In this document: positions 1-7,348 of the stretch, one piece after another | How the letters are laid out: every line of letters starts with the position of its first letter | How positions within the stretch are numbered: the stretch's first letter is position 1 | Assembly: GCA_031267075.1 (NCBI GenBank) | Contig: JAIRZU010000034.1 | Span: 1-22,950 of the forward strand | Origin: Holosporales bacterium | GTDB taxonomy: Bacteria > Pseudomonadota > Alphaproteobacteria > RUG11792 | Length of the DNA stretch: 22,950 nucleotides | Reading direction: 5' to 3' | The notes under the pieces: generated by a model | Seen by the model: only the letters and a program-made list of their open reading frames with translations | The model's database searches: none | Told to the model about the DNA's origin: nothing | Program-made: the position numbers and the translations under genes

Positions 1-118
1 ACTATTTTTTAACCCTTCACATGCTAACCTACTTATAGAATCTTTATCCTCTAAGGGGAGGAAAACATGAAAAGCAAATTGGTAGGTTTAACGGTAGCAC
101 TATGTGTTACAGGAATAG
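1..118 (+). promoter_or_regulatory. Leader module, copy 1 (promoter, SD hairpin, signal peptide start)
   Basis: This stretch is almost identical to the reverse strand of 9360-9243 and, up to the start codon, to 22769-22842. It holds a -10-like TATAGAAT (34-41), a Shine-Dalgarno GGGGAGG ending six bases before ATG 67, and a small inverted repeat, TCCTC (47-51) with GAGGA (58-62), that includes the ribosome-binding bases. Copy 1 has one extra T in the hairpin loop relative to the other two copies. I see no good -35 box. The left edge is cut by the window. Confidence 0.7.
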
Positions 119-1054
119 CAGAGGTGTATGGGAGTGGTGGAAGCCGTGGAGTTCTAGAGAGAGAGAGAGAGTCCTGTAGTTAGCAGAGATTTGGTTCCAG
201 CCAGAACGTTGTTCCAAGAAAATAGGGAACTGAGAAGCGAGATAGATGAACTCAAGCAGGAGATGGCAGTCTACAAGGAGCTCCTCGGCCACCCAGCGAT
301 ACAAGCAAGTGGGCAGGGAGACAAGGCAGTAAAAGCCCAAGCCCCCACAGGGTTATTCCTATTCACCCACCAGCAGGCACTGATTAATGGAGCGATGCAG
401 TTCGCATGCTACTTACACAGCGTTACACAACTCCCACCGTACGCAATGACCGCAGTCACCCAGATAGTCCAGCAGCAGCTTGACGCGTCCGACGCCTCCA
501 CAAAAATCCAGCAGATACTTGACAGATGGCGGTGGAAGCCCATCACAGTCACGACAAGCTTCAATCACCAATGTGTAGCCTATGCCACTGCCACAGATCC
601 AACAACTCAAAAGCCGCTACTGTGCACGTTCGAAGCCACTGGAGACAATCAAGGGCGGATGCTCTCACTCAACTACACCGATAACGCACCCGAAGCACGC
701 GGTACAACGCTGTTAACTTGCCGAGATGACAAGAGCATACCAGACACGTTGCACTGGCAATGTGATCCGTTGGTAGGCAGTCTCGCCGAGCACGTGGTCG
801 ACGAAGCAGCGATCGTCAACACAGGTTCACCCGTCTTCATCACCGCAATACAAGGAGCACCTACAGAGAACCTGGACACTACCATCTGTGATGGTGACCC
901 CACAGGTGAGGCGGCGCAGAAACTGAGTATAAAATACAAGGCACGCCGCTGTATAATCGAGTCCACCTACAACCACGCTGCCGCAAACGCAACTCCATGC
1001 GCATACGTCCTGTACCAGCGAGTTCCAACACCACCGACTACACCAATCACCTGA
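67..1054 (+). CDS. Exported protein with AG-repeat frameshift (candidate phase-variable gene, OFF)
   Basis: No known family is recognised. ATG 67, behind a strong Shine-Dalgarno, opens a signal peptide (MKSKLVGLTVALCVTGIA) that runs into an (AG)8 tract and stops at TAG 181-183. The body is open in the next frame from about position 158 to TGA 1052-1054; its only visible start of its own is TTG 191. Nine or six AG units instead of eight would join both parts into one exported protein of about 329 residues (with nine). The body begins with a coiled-coil-like segment (LFQENRELRSEIDELKQEM), has many Cys residues, and ends in a Pro/Thr-rich tail. The start of the body matches the paralogue at 9292-8406 and the rest diverges, as in variable surface proteins. 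It could instead be a decayed gene, but the long intact body argues against that. Confidence 0.7.
156..171 (+). repeat. (AG)8 dinucleotide repeat in coding sequence
   Basis: Sixteen bases of perfect AG repeat lie 30 codons after ATG 67, between the signal peptide and the body of the gene. The body frame starts at offset 1 modulo 3 from ATG 67, so adding one unit or removing two restores frame. The same place in the paralogue carries (AG)4. Confidence 0.9.
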
Positions 1055-1095
1055 CAACTTACGAGCCAAGAATTATGTTAAGCGGGGGCTGCATT

Positions 1096-1104
1096 TGATA
1101 TAAT
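1096..1104 (+). promoter_or_regulatory. Extended -10 promoter of dxs
   Basis: TGATATAAT is a perfect extended -10 (TG, one base, TATAAT) about 50 bases before the likely dxs start. No good -35 is seen at the usual distance (TGTTAA at 1076-1081), which fits an extended -10 promoter. Confidence 0.5.
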
Positions 1105-1155
1105 CATTTGTAGCTCTGCTTCTAGCTTGGCATGTTCAACTGGGGTTCAAAGGTA

Positions 1156-2970
1156 ATGATATTAGATTGTGTTTCTGATCCGGCATCGATTAAAAAGCTT
1201 ACGATTCCAGAGCTCACGACGTTGTGCTCCGAACTCAGAGCGGAGATCATTGAGATTACGGCGAAGAATGGTGGGCACCTAGGCTCGAACCTCGGAGCTG
1301 TGGAAATCATAGTCGCCGCGCACTACGTGTTCAACTGCCCACATGATAAGTTCATATTCGATATCGGGCACCAAGCATATACCCACAAGCTACTGACCGG
1401 CAGGCGGGATATAATGCAGAATCTACGGAGCGCTGGTGGAGCGTCCGGGTTCCCTGATCCATGTGAAAGCGGGTATGATCACTTCATCGCAGGGCACGCT
1501 GCCACATCACTCAGTGCATCCCTCGGTATCGCAAGAGCCAGAGACCTGAATCGAGATCTCTTCAAAGTGGTCTCCTTCCTTGGTGATGGCGCTCTTAGCA
1601 ACGGAATGATATATGAAGCTATGAACGATATGGGAAGCGTACGTGATTTCATCGTAATCCTGAACGACAATAAGATGTCGATCTCAGAGTCTGTCGGAGC
1701 TATGAGGCGGTACCTCTCCAAGCTCCTCTCCTCCAGGGGTAGTTTAGCATTTAGGAGATACATAAGCAAGCTACTTAGTATGCTTCCGCGAAAGACTGCC
1801 AGAGCGATCGAGCGTGTCATCAAGGGAGCCGTCTCTACAATAGGCGGCTACAACGTATTTGAGGAGTTCGGATTTCAGTACATAGGACCAGTCGATGGCC
1901 ACGACCTCGGGCTACTCGTGAAGGTGTTCCGCAATGTCGTTGATGTAGCGAACTACAAACCAGTCATCATCCATACGGTAACCCAAAAGGGGCGCGGCTA
2001 CACTGTCGCTGAAACCGACTCCACAAACCTCCATGGAATCGAGCAAGAGCAATCCCTGAAATACTGCGATGTGTTTGGGAGGAAGATCGTTGAGCTCGCA
2101 GCAGTAGATGAGAAGATAGTCTGCATCACGGCCGCTATGAAAAATGGCTGTGGCCTCGCAGACTTCGCAGACGCTTTTCCAGGTAGGTTCTTCGACGTTG
2201 GGATCGCAGAGGAGCACGCCGTAACGATGGCTGCCGGCCTCGCCTCACAGGGCTTCAAACCGTTCGTATGCATATACTCCACATTCCTGCAGAGGAGCTT
2301 CGACCAAATATACCACGATGTCATCTTGCAAAATCTGCCGGTAAGGTTTATAATCGATAAGGCTGGGTTGCCGGGGAAGGATGGGAAGACCCACGCCGGC
2401 CTATATGATATCGCCCTCCTCCAGAATTTTGAGACCATGACGATTATGGCTCCATCGTCAGCCACTGAACTTGAGGGGATGCTTGAGTGCGCAGCGACCA
2501 ACATTAGTGGGTCCCTCGCGATACGCTTCCCCAAGTCGAGAGTAGTAGAATCTGGAGCTAACTCCTCGAAGTTCAATATGCGCTGTCGGGTTGTCGTGAA
2601 AGGGAAAGATACGCTTGTGGTATCAAGTGGGGATCTTTTGAGTAACGTTCTGGAGGCTATCAGGATCTCGCGAACATCCCCGACTGTGATCGACGCCAGG
2701 GTAATCCAGCCGTTTGATTTCGAAACGTTCTATGCACACGCTGGGTCTCATAGCAGAATCATAGTCCTGGAGGAGGGGGTGTTCGGAGGCTTATCAGGCA
2801 TCATCCTAAACGCACTGACTTCCCAAAAGCGGTTCGATATCATCAAGAAGGTAGAGTTCGTCAGCACCAGCAAAACCCCTCCATCCCACACTACGAGAAG
2901 GGAGCAGCTAAGAACAAATAAGATGTCTGCAGCTGACATAGCGAAGGTGCTGATCGGGAAGAAGCAATGA
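1156..2970 (+). CDS. dxs: 1-deoxy-D-xylulose-5-phosphate synthase
   Basis: Condenses pyruvate and glyceraldehyde 3-phosphate to DXP, the first step of the non-mevalonate isoprenoid pathway and a precursor step for thiamine and pyridoxal; cytosolic homodimer using thiamine diphosphate and Mg. The protein shows the N-terminal AKNGGHLGSNLG segment, the diphosphate-binding motif GDGALSNGM followed by NDN, the family's DGHD motif, the catalytic glutamate in IAEEHAVTMAAGLA, and a C-terminal transketolase domain. At about 604 residues it is slightly shorter than usual (620-640). I chose ATG 1156 because the protein then begins MILDCVSDPASIKKL, matching the family; an in-frame ATG at 1132 lacks a ribosome site. 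Stands alone after the phase-variable gene, with its own promoter. Confidence 0.95.
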   Translation: MILDCVSDPASIKKLTIPELTTLCSELRAEIIEITAKNGGHLGSNLGAVEIIVAAHYVFNCPHDKFIFDIGHQAYTHKLLTGRRDIMQNLRSAGGASGFPDPCESGYDHFIAGHAATSLSASLGIARARDLNRDLFKVVSFLGDGALSNGMIYEAMNDMGSVRDFIVILNDNKMSISESVGAMRRYLSKLLSSRGSLAFRRYISKLLSMLPRKTARAIERVIKGAVSTIGGYNVFEEFGFQYIGPVDGHDLGLLVKVFRNVVDVANYKPVIIHTVTQKGRGYTVAETDSTNLHGIEQEQSLKYCDVFGRKIVELAAVDEKIVCITAAMKNGCGLADFADAFPGRFFDVGIAEEHAVTMAAGLASQGFKPFVCIYSTFLQRSFDQIYHDVILQNLPVRFIIDKAGLPGKDGKTHAGLYDIALLQNFETMTIMAPSSATELEGMLECAATNISGSLAIRFPKSRVVESGANSSKFNMRCRVVVKGKDTLVVSSGDLLSNVLEAIRISRTSPTVIDARVIQPFDFETFYAHAGSHSRIIVLEEGVFGGLSGIILNALTSQKRFDIIKKVEFVSTSKTPPSHTTRREQLRTNKMSAADIAKVLIGKKQ

Positions 2971-2977
2971 CTTCTCA

Positions 2978-3018
2978 TATTCTTTAGAAAATAGTTAACA
3001 GATGAGATTATTTTTTTT
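2978..3018 (+). terminator. Possible dxs terminator
   Basis: An eight-base T run (3011-3018) follows a weak stem (CTCAT with ATGAG) with a loop of over 20 bases. The T run is clear, but the hairpin is poor, so this is a weak call. Confidence 0.3.
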
Positions 3019-3085
3019 GAAGTGGGAGCCGTCTCTCTCACCACTCGCACCTATGCAACAGCATAGCCTTAGCATAAACAGCCTG

Positions 3086-3460
3086 CTATATCACAGTAAA
3101 CTGGCCTGGCACGACTATTTTGATCTGTCCACCCCATGTACACATGCACACGTCGTTCTCACTCAAAAACGGACCAACAGTTGTCATTATCATTGGGTTT
3201 GACGGGATCCATGGAGTTGTCACAGGTACGCATGGCATTGGAGTTAATACTCCCAAAGCCGCCGTTGTAGCTGCTGCAACTGTCGGATTCGTTATAGAAG
3301 AACACATTCCAAAGCTTGGAATATTTACAAACGGAGTAAAGTTCATAATGGTCGCAGCAGGCATTCCGCATACCAACACCGTCCATGGAGGAACCATAAA
3401 CGGACACGGAGCTATGCCGAATGAGCACTGGCATACCGCTCCATTTACGACGATTGACAT
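3086..3460 (-). CDS. PAAR-like protein, DUF4280 family
   Basis: A 124-residue protein spanning the DUF4280/PAAR-like family from end to end. Visible motifs in order: an early CQCSFGIAPCPFMVPP, then PAATIM, then the central FGMCSSITNPTVAAATTAA running into GVLTPMPCVP, then CMCTWGGQIKI and a final VPGQ. PAAR-type proteins form the pointed tip of contractile injection machines (type VI secretion spikes or extracellular contractile systems) and often carry or recruit effectors. No other part of such a machine lies in the window. The start is six bases after the lpxI stop, so it is the last gene of the recA-lpxI operon. It is a tip domain alone, with no effector fused. Identification is by remembered family motifs, so the family is fairly sure and the role is inferred. 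Confidence 0.8.
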   Translation of the reverse strand: MSIVVNGAVCQCSFGIAPCPFMVPPWTVLVCGMPAATIMNFTPFVNIPSFGMCSSITNPTVAAATTAALGVLTPMPCVPVTTPWIPSNPMIMTTVGPFLSENDVCMCTWGGQIKIVVPGQFTVI

Positions 3461-3466
3461 CCGCTC

Positions 3467-4345
3467 TTACACCCCGATAATGAAGATAGATTTTTCATCC
3501 GCGAGTTTCACAGTTTCATCAAAATCCAGAATTTGTGAGCTGCCGGCTCCGACAGCGATTCCAGATAAATTGGCTTCGGCCACCTCGAGGATGGTGTCTT
3601 TCCCTATCGTAGGAAGATCGACAGATTGCTCCTGTCCTATTTTGGATAGCTTAACAAGCACCCCTCCCTTGTTACTCGATAGCTTCAGGTTCTGGCAGCG
3701 CTCCAATAACACTTTCGTTCCTTCAGCTGCTTCCACTCCAAGAGCGATTCCTTCCTGCACCACCACCGCCTGCCCGACATCTGCTTTCGACATTGCATTC
3801 AATATGAAGATTCCGCGGGCAATGTCCTTTAAATCTGAATCTGAAGGCTGAGCCTTTGTTAGGATTCCATGCGGAGATAGTAGGGTGTCGATAATGCTCT
3901 GTGGGCCAATTACTTTTAGTCCCTCTTTCTCGAGTAGCTTTACTACCTTGCTCAAGAGGGCGTTATCTCCTAGGAGGGCCTTCATTCCAAGCTGCCTTAG
4001 CCACCTCTTCCCAACCTGATCAACAGACAGAGATCTGAAGCTTGGACGCTTTACGGAGCCACAAAATAGGACCTCCTTTGCGCCGGCACTCTTGATGAAC
4101 TCCAGTATGCCTCCAATATGCCCAATCTTAAATTGCTGATAATTCTGAGGGCCGAATCCTTCAAGAGAAACAACCACATAAGCCCTCTTCAGACTCTCCA
4201 GCTTTTCTATGATGCGTAATGGAAGATCGCCACCGCCTGCTATAAGAGCTACGACACAAGAGCTCCGATGACAGCAGGCCTCCACATCTGATGCTTTCTC
4301 ATTCTCCTCGGATACTATCTGTATCTCCCGTTGGGCTCGCAGCAT
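3467..4345 (-). CDS. lpxI: UDP-2,3-diacylglucosamine pyrophosphatase LpxI
   Basis: Hydrolyses UDP-2,3-diacylglucosamine to lipid X in lipid A synthesis, replacing LpxH in many alphaproteobacteria. Key segments are VVALIAGGGDLPLRIIE near the start, a CGSVKRPSF segment in the first domain, a GLKVIGPQSII segment midway, and a C-terminal domain with QAVVVQEGIALGVEAAEGT and GGVLVKLSK. At 292 residues it is slightly longer than usual, because about 29 residues precede the usual start of the family; no better in-frame start is seen inside. ATG 4345 lies five bases after the recA stop, so translation is probably coupled to recA. Presence of this gene says the cell makes lipid A, unlike Anaplasma and Ehrlichia. 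Confidence 0.9.
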   Translation of the reverse strand: MLRAQREIQIVSEENEKASDVEACCHRSSCVVALIAGGGDLPLRIIEKLESLKRAYVVVSLEGFGPQNYQQFKIGHIGGILEFIKSAGAKEVLFCGSVKRPSFRSLSVDQVGKRWLRQLGMKALLGDNALLSKVVKLLEKEGLKVIGPQSIIDTLLSPHGILTKAQPSDSDLKDIARGIFILNAMSKADVGQAVVVQEGIALGVEAAEGTKVLLERCQNLKLSSNKGGVLVKLSKIGQEQSVDLPTIGKDTILEVAEANLSGIAVGAGSSQILDFDETVKLADEKSIFIIGV

Positions 4346-4350
4346 TGCAC

Positions 4351-5430
4351 TTACTCAAAACCCGCGCTCTCACTACCATCATCTGATTCGCCTTCCTCCT
4401 GCTCGCGAGCCACAACTATATCTTCGCCTGTCATCGTCTCAGCTACCGATCCGGAATTAGCACGAATTGCACTTTCGATCTCATCGGCAATATCAGTAGA
4501 AACCTTGAGGGCTGCCTTAGCTGCCTCCCGACCCTGCCCTAGTTTCGTTGACTTGTACGAATACCAAGATCCGGATTTTTCGATGATACCAGCTCTAACT
4601 CCTAGATCTATCAACTCACCAGTCTTCGAGATCCCCTCTCCATACATGATATCGAATTCCACGATCTTGAAGGGAGGGGCCAGTTTGTTCTTTACAACCT
4701 TAACACGAGTCTGGTTCCCGAGCATCTCATCCTTATCCTTGATGGCCCCTATCCTCCTAATATCAAGTCTAACTGAGGTGTAGAACTTCAGGGCATTCCC
4801 ACCAGTTGTAGTCTCAGGGCTTCCAAACATAACACCAATCTTTTGGCGGATTTGGTTTATAAATATGACCATGCAGTTCGTTCTAGAGATTGAACCAGTT
4901 AGCTTCCTTAGAGCCTGACTCATAAGCCTAGCCTGAAGCCCCATGTGAGAATCTCCCATGTCTCCCTCGAGCTCAGCTTTCGGAACAAGGGCGGCTACGC
5001 TATCTACGACCAACACATCTATAGCTCCGCTTCTGACGAGAGTATCCGCGATTTCGAGGGCCTGCTCCCCAGTGTCGGGCTGTGAAATCACGAGGTTGTT
5101 GATATCGATGTTGAGCTTCCTCGCATACACTGGGTCAAGCGCGTGCTCGGCATCTATGAATGCGCAATTCCCACCGTTCTTCTGAGCATTCGCAATGACG
5201 TGGAGTGTTAGAGTCGTTTTCCCAGATGATTCAGGACCATAGACCTCGATGATCCTCCCCTTCGGAAATCCGCCTATCCCGAGCGCTATGTCCAGCCCTA
5301 TCGATCCAGTCGAAATCGACTCTACTTCTATGACCTCGCGCTGCCCAAGCTTCATCACGGATCCACGGCCAAACGCCTTCTCTATCTGCTGAAGCGCAGC
5401 ATCCAGAGCACTCCTCTTATCGCCACTCAT
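4351..5430 (-). CDS. recA: Recombinase RecA
   Basis: ATP-dependent strand-exchange protein for recombination and repair. Complete at 359 residues, with Walker A GPESSGKTT, the ATPase segment AFIDAEHALDP, Walker B LVVDSVAAL, the L2 segment around FINQIRQKIGVMFG and GSPETTTGGNALKFY, and an acidic C-terminal tail. First gene of the operon that continues with lpxI and the PAAR-like gene. An upstream promoter candidate is listed separately. I see no LexA-type box by eye. A working RecA is relevant here because the window holds long inverted and direct repeats on which it could act. Confidence 0.97.
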   Translation of the reverse strand: MSGDKRSALDAALQQIEKAFGRGSVMKLGQREVIEVESISTGSIGLDIALGIGGFPKGRIIEVYGPESSGKTTLTLHVIANAQKNGGNCAFIDAEHALDPVYARKLNIDINNLVISQPDTGEQALEIADTLVRSGAIDVLVVDSVAALVPKAELEGDMGDSHMGLQARLMSQALRKLTGSISRTNCMVIFINQIRQKIGVMFGSPETTTGGNALKFYTSVRLDIRRIGAIKDKDEMLGNQTRVKVVKNKLAPPFKIVEFDIMYGEGISKTGELIDLGVRAGIIEKSGSWYSYKSTKLGQGREAAKAALKVSTDIADEIESAIRANSGSVAETMTGEDIVVAREQEEGESDDGSESAGFE

Positions 5431-5466
5431 AAAATCTATTTAAATTCTCGCTAGGATACATATAGG

Positions 5467-5496
5467 ATTGTACCCCGCAACCATCAGACCTTTCAA
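5467..5496 (-). promoter_or_regulatory. Promoter candidate of the recA operon
   Basis: On the minus strand TTGAAA (5496-5491), an 18-base spacer and TACAAT (5472-5467) lie about 37 bases before the recA start. Both boxes are close to sigma-70 consensus. Confidence 0.5.
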
Positions 5497-5520
5497 TGAT
5501 TTTTCTAAAGCCACCTCAGA

Positions 5521-5542
5521 GATAGGGGACAAAGCCCCTATC
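5521..5542. terminator. Hairpin between the recA promoter and the exported-protein gene
   Basis: A perfect 8-base-pair stem (GATAGGGG with CCCCTATC) and six-base loop lies 29 bases beyond the stop at 5571 of the minus-strand gene upstream. There is no long T run on either side, so it may be a weak terminator or an RNA-stabilising hairpin that separates the two transcripts. Confidence 0.45.
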
Positions 5543-5570
5543 CCGTTTGGCTTTGTAATCTTACCAGGGC

Positions 5571-6497
5571 CTAGCTCCCACGTGGGGGTGGAGCTGGTAT
5601 TCCAAGAGTGTCCTTCAGGATGGCTTCACCATCGGCGGTGTAGGACTGGACTTGTCCACCAGCTAGGTATATGATTCGTCTCCCTGGCATACCTCGGATG
5701 TTGACGGATATTAGCGCTGTCATTCCGCTTCCTTTCCATCCCTCTCCCCAGTGCACTACGTGATTCGCTGTTATCTCTCGCACTGACCTGCTCCTAAAGG
5801 TGTGCCAGTCCGTCACAGTGAGTCCGTGGGGTGATTCGACTCCATCTCGTAATTCGGCCTGCAACAGTATCGTTGTGTATTCTTTGCTGAAGGTCCGTAG
5901 GAGTGACAGCGTTGCCTTCTTGTATGTCTCGAGGCATTGCCTGTGTGCCTGTCCGAACGGTTTGATCGCGCTCTGCATTCGTTCGATCTGGTCTCTCTCG
6001 GCCGCACATACCCCTCCGTCGTTTCGTGCGCTCACTCTGCCTGTGCATGTTATTCCGAGTTTAATAGCTCTGTCTAGATTTCGTCCGCGCTCCGCGGAGG
6101 ACGTTGTGAGCACTAGTTGGCGTTTGTCACCGGCGTGATTGCATTCGTTATGCCACGCGATCCAGCTGTTGAGTGCTCTCACCTCTCGTACTAGGAGCTC
6201 TGATGGTGGTTCCTGTCCGGTTAGCTGTTGGATCTCGTTTTCGCATATTTGAAGTTCTTGGTTCACTCTATACAGTCGGTCAGCCAACTCACGGAGTTCG
6301 CTTCTCAGCTCTGCTGATATTTCTTCTCCAGCCGGAAGAAGATGCCTCTGCATTACCTCTCTCAGCACTCTATCAGCCTGGTCATTGGTCATCAGCTCTC
6401 TTGGAACTGGATTCGGACCAGCCTCTGGGCGTGCTGCGCAGGCTCCTGCACTCAGTGCTGCTATCAGCATCAGGGTTCTTGTTGTTCCGTAATTCAT
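5571..6497 (-). CDS. Exported protein of unknown function
   Basis: Not recognised. The 308-residue product starts with a signal peptide (MNYGTTRTLMLIAALSAGACA), probably cleaved after GACA; the Cys there is not in a good lipobox, but a lipoprotein cannot be excluded. I chose ATG 6497 because GGAG lies at good distance before it; ATG 6512, five codons upstream, lacks one. The N-terminal third is helical and charged (residues 40-95, with ELRSELRELADRLYRVNQEL), the middle holds several Cys, and the end is PAPPPRGS, a Pro-rich tail like that of the other exported proteins here. The gene follows a small unknown gene on the same strand after a gap of 78 bases. Confidence 0.7.
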   Translation of the reverse strand: MNYGTTRTLMLIAALSAGACAARPEAGPNPVPRELMTNDQADRVLREVMQRHLLPAGEEISAELRSELRELADRLYRVNQELQICENEIQQLTGQEPPSELLVREVRALNSWIAWHNECNHAGDKRQLVLTTSSAERGRNLDRAIKLGITCTGRVSARNDGGVCAAERDQIERMQSAIKPFGQAHRQCLETYKKATLSLLRTFSKEYTTILLQAELRDGVESPHGLTVTDWHTFRSRSVREITANHVVHWGEGWKGSGMTALISVNIRGMPGRRIIYLAGGQVQSYTADGEAILKDTLGIPAPPPRGS

Positions 6498-6575
6498 GTT
6501 GGGATTCTCCATATTTAATACACTTGCGCTATTGTAGCGCGCTTATCGTTTGTTGTCTACATTATTTTCTGAATA

Positions 6576-6875
6576 TTATCCAGCCCATTCTGCGAGGCCT
6601 TTCAAGTACCTCCCTCTATAATCCTTCAAATACGTCTTGAATGCATAGCACCCTTCATCGCATAGGATGGCAGAGATTTGTCTATCCTTAAACTGGGGTG
6701 GAGGCTTGATGATTATCACCTCAAAGACGCTCATCTCCTTCATTTCCCCGATACTCTTCACAGAGCCTCTCGTTGTTAAAACCTCATTGTACATGTTGGT
6801 TGTGGTTGCTGTTACATTCATATTACGTTCGAGTAAGATGACCTTTTTATGTAGTGTAGATAGTATGCTTGGCAT
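6576..6875 (-). CDS. Small protein of unknown function
   Basis: A 99-residue protein with no family I recognise. The case for a real gene is the ribosome-binding site: a full AGGAGGT lies seven bases before ATG 6875, the best in the window. There is no signal peptide or membrane segment. Residues 50-75 read like a short beta-rich domain (SVFEVIIIKPPPQFKDRQI), followed by a basic segment. It is upstream of, and on the same strand as, the exported-protein gene ending at 5571. Confidence 0.6.
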   Translation of the reverse strand: MPSILSTLHKKVILLERNMNVTATTTNMYNEVLTTRGSVKSIGEMKEMSVFEVIIIKPPPQFKDRQISAILCDEGCYAFKTYLKDYRGRYLKGLAEWAG

Positions 6876-7073
6876 TTTGATTTACCTCCTAAATTTTATG
6901 GTTGATTATCAGACCCCCATGCTTCCTAAGCGTAAGTTAATTCAACTCTGGGATAGATATGTTTGGAAGTCTGTTATGTGGAATGAAGCCGCTCTCACCA
7001 GCTCTGCTTTAAGGCTACCTCCTAGTCTCGCACTGTGTCAAATTATTTTTACGCCCATAGAAATATAAATTCT

Positions 7074-7291
7074 AAGAGACATTTACCAGGCTGGTTGATG
7101 AAGCTTGTCCAAGTGCCAACCACAGTGACGTTGTACGCTGGTTTTGTGCGCTTCCCAAGCATTAGACGGTGTGGAAATTTACGCTAATTAACTAGATAAG
7201 TAAATGTCTCAAATAATTTGCATCCTAAGCATGGAGTGAAGCAGCCTGTCTTAATGAGCACCATCCTTCATCCAGATGGGCTTTTTATTTT
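7074..7291 (+). ncRNA. Candidate structured non-coding RNA (6S-like architecture)
   Basis: The stretch between 6876 and 7348 has no convincing gene but is highly structured. GAGACATTTAC (7076-7086) pairs perfectly with GTAAATGTCTC (7200-7210), closing a 135-base domain. Inside, 7103-7160 folds into one long hairpin: GCTT with AAGC, AAGTGC (7111-7116) with GCGCTT (7148-7153, one GU pair), AACC with GGTT, and AGTG with CGCT. The unpaired arms (7087-7102 and 7161-7199) leave a large central bubble. A terminator follows at 7258-7291 on the plus strand, although no plus-strand protein gene lies upstream. Closing stem, bubble and apical stem resemble 6S RNA, but I cannot confirm the family. A TATAAA at 7064-7069 could be a -10 box. 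Confidence 0.45.
7258..7291 (+). terminator. Rho-independent terminator of the candidate RNA
   Basis: The stem is GC-A-CCATC (7258-7265, A bulged) with GATGG-GC (7275-7281), nine-base loop, then TTTTTATTTT. It works on the plus strand and sits before the PhzF-like gene, so it must end an upstream transcript. Confidence 0.65.
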
Positions 7292-7300
7292 GTTGATATC

Positions 7301-7318
7301 GTCACAGATTTTTGTGAC
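7301..7318. promoter_or_regulatory. Palindrome before the PhzF-like gene
   Basis: GTCACA and TGTGAC are separated by six bases and lie 30 bases before the likely start codon. It could be an operator for a CRP/FNR-type dimer or a 5' leader hairpin; the sequence alone does not decide. Confidence 0.35.
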
Positions 7319-7348
7319 AATTTCTGTATGATAGCACTGGTGGATGCC

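Noticed and set aside
3120..3851. A 243-codon open frame on the plus strand opposite the PAAR-like and lpxI genes
   Set aside because: It is antisense to two genes with clear family motifs, starts without a ribosome site, and has no recognisable domain.
7228..7250. GAAGCAGCC resembling the core of bacterial SRP (4.5S) RNA
   Set aside because: The preceding GGAAG part and the matching strand of the loop are missing.
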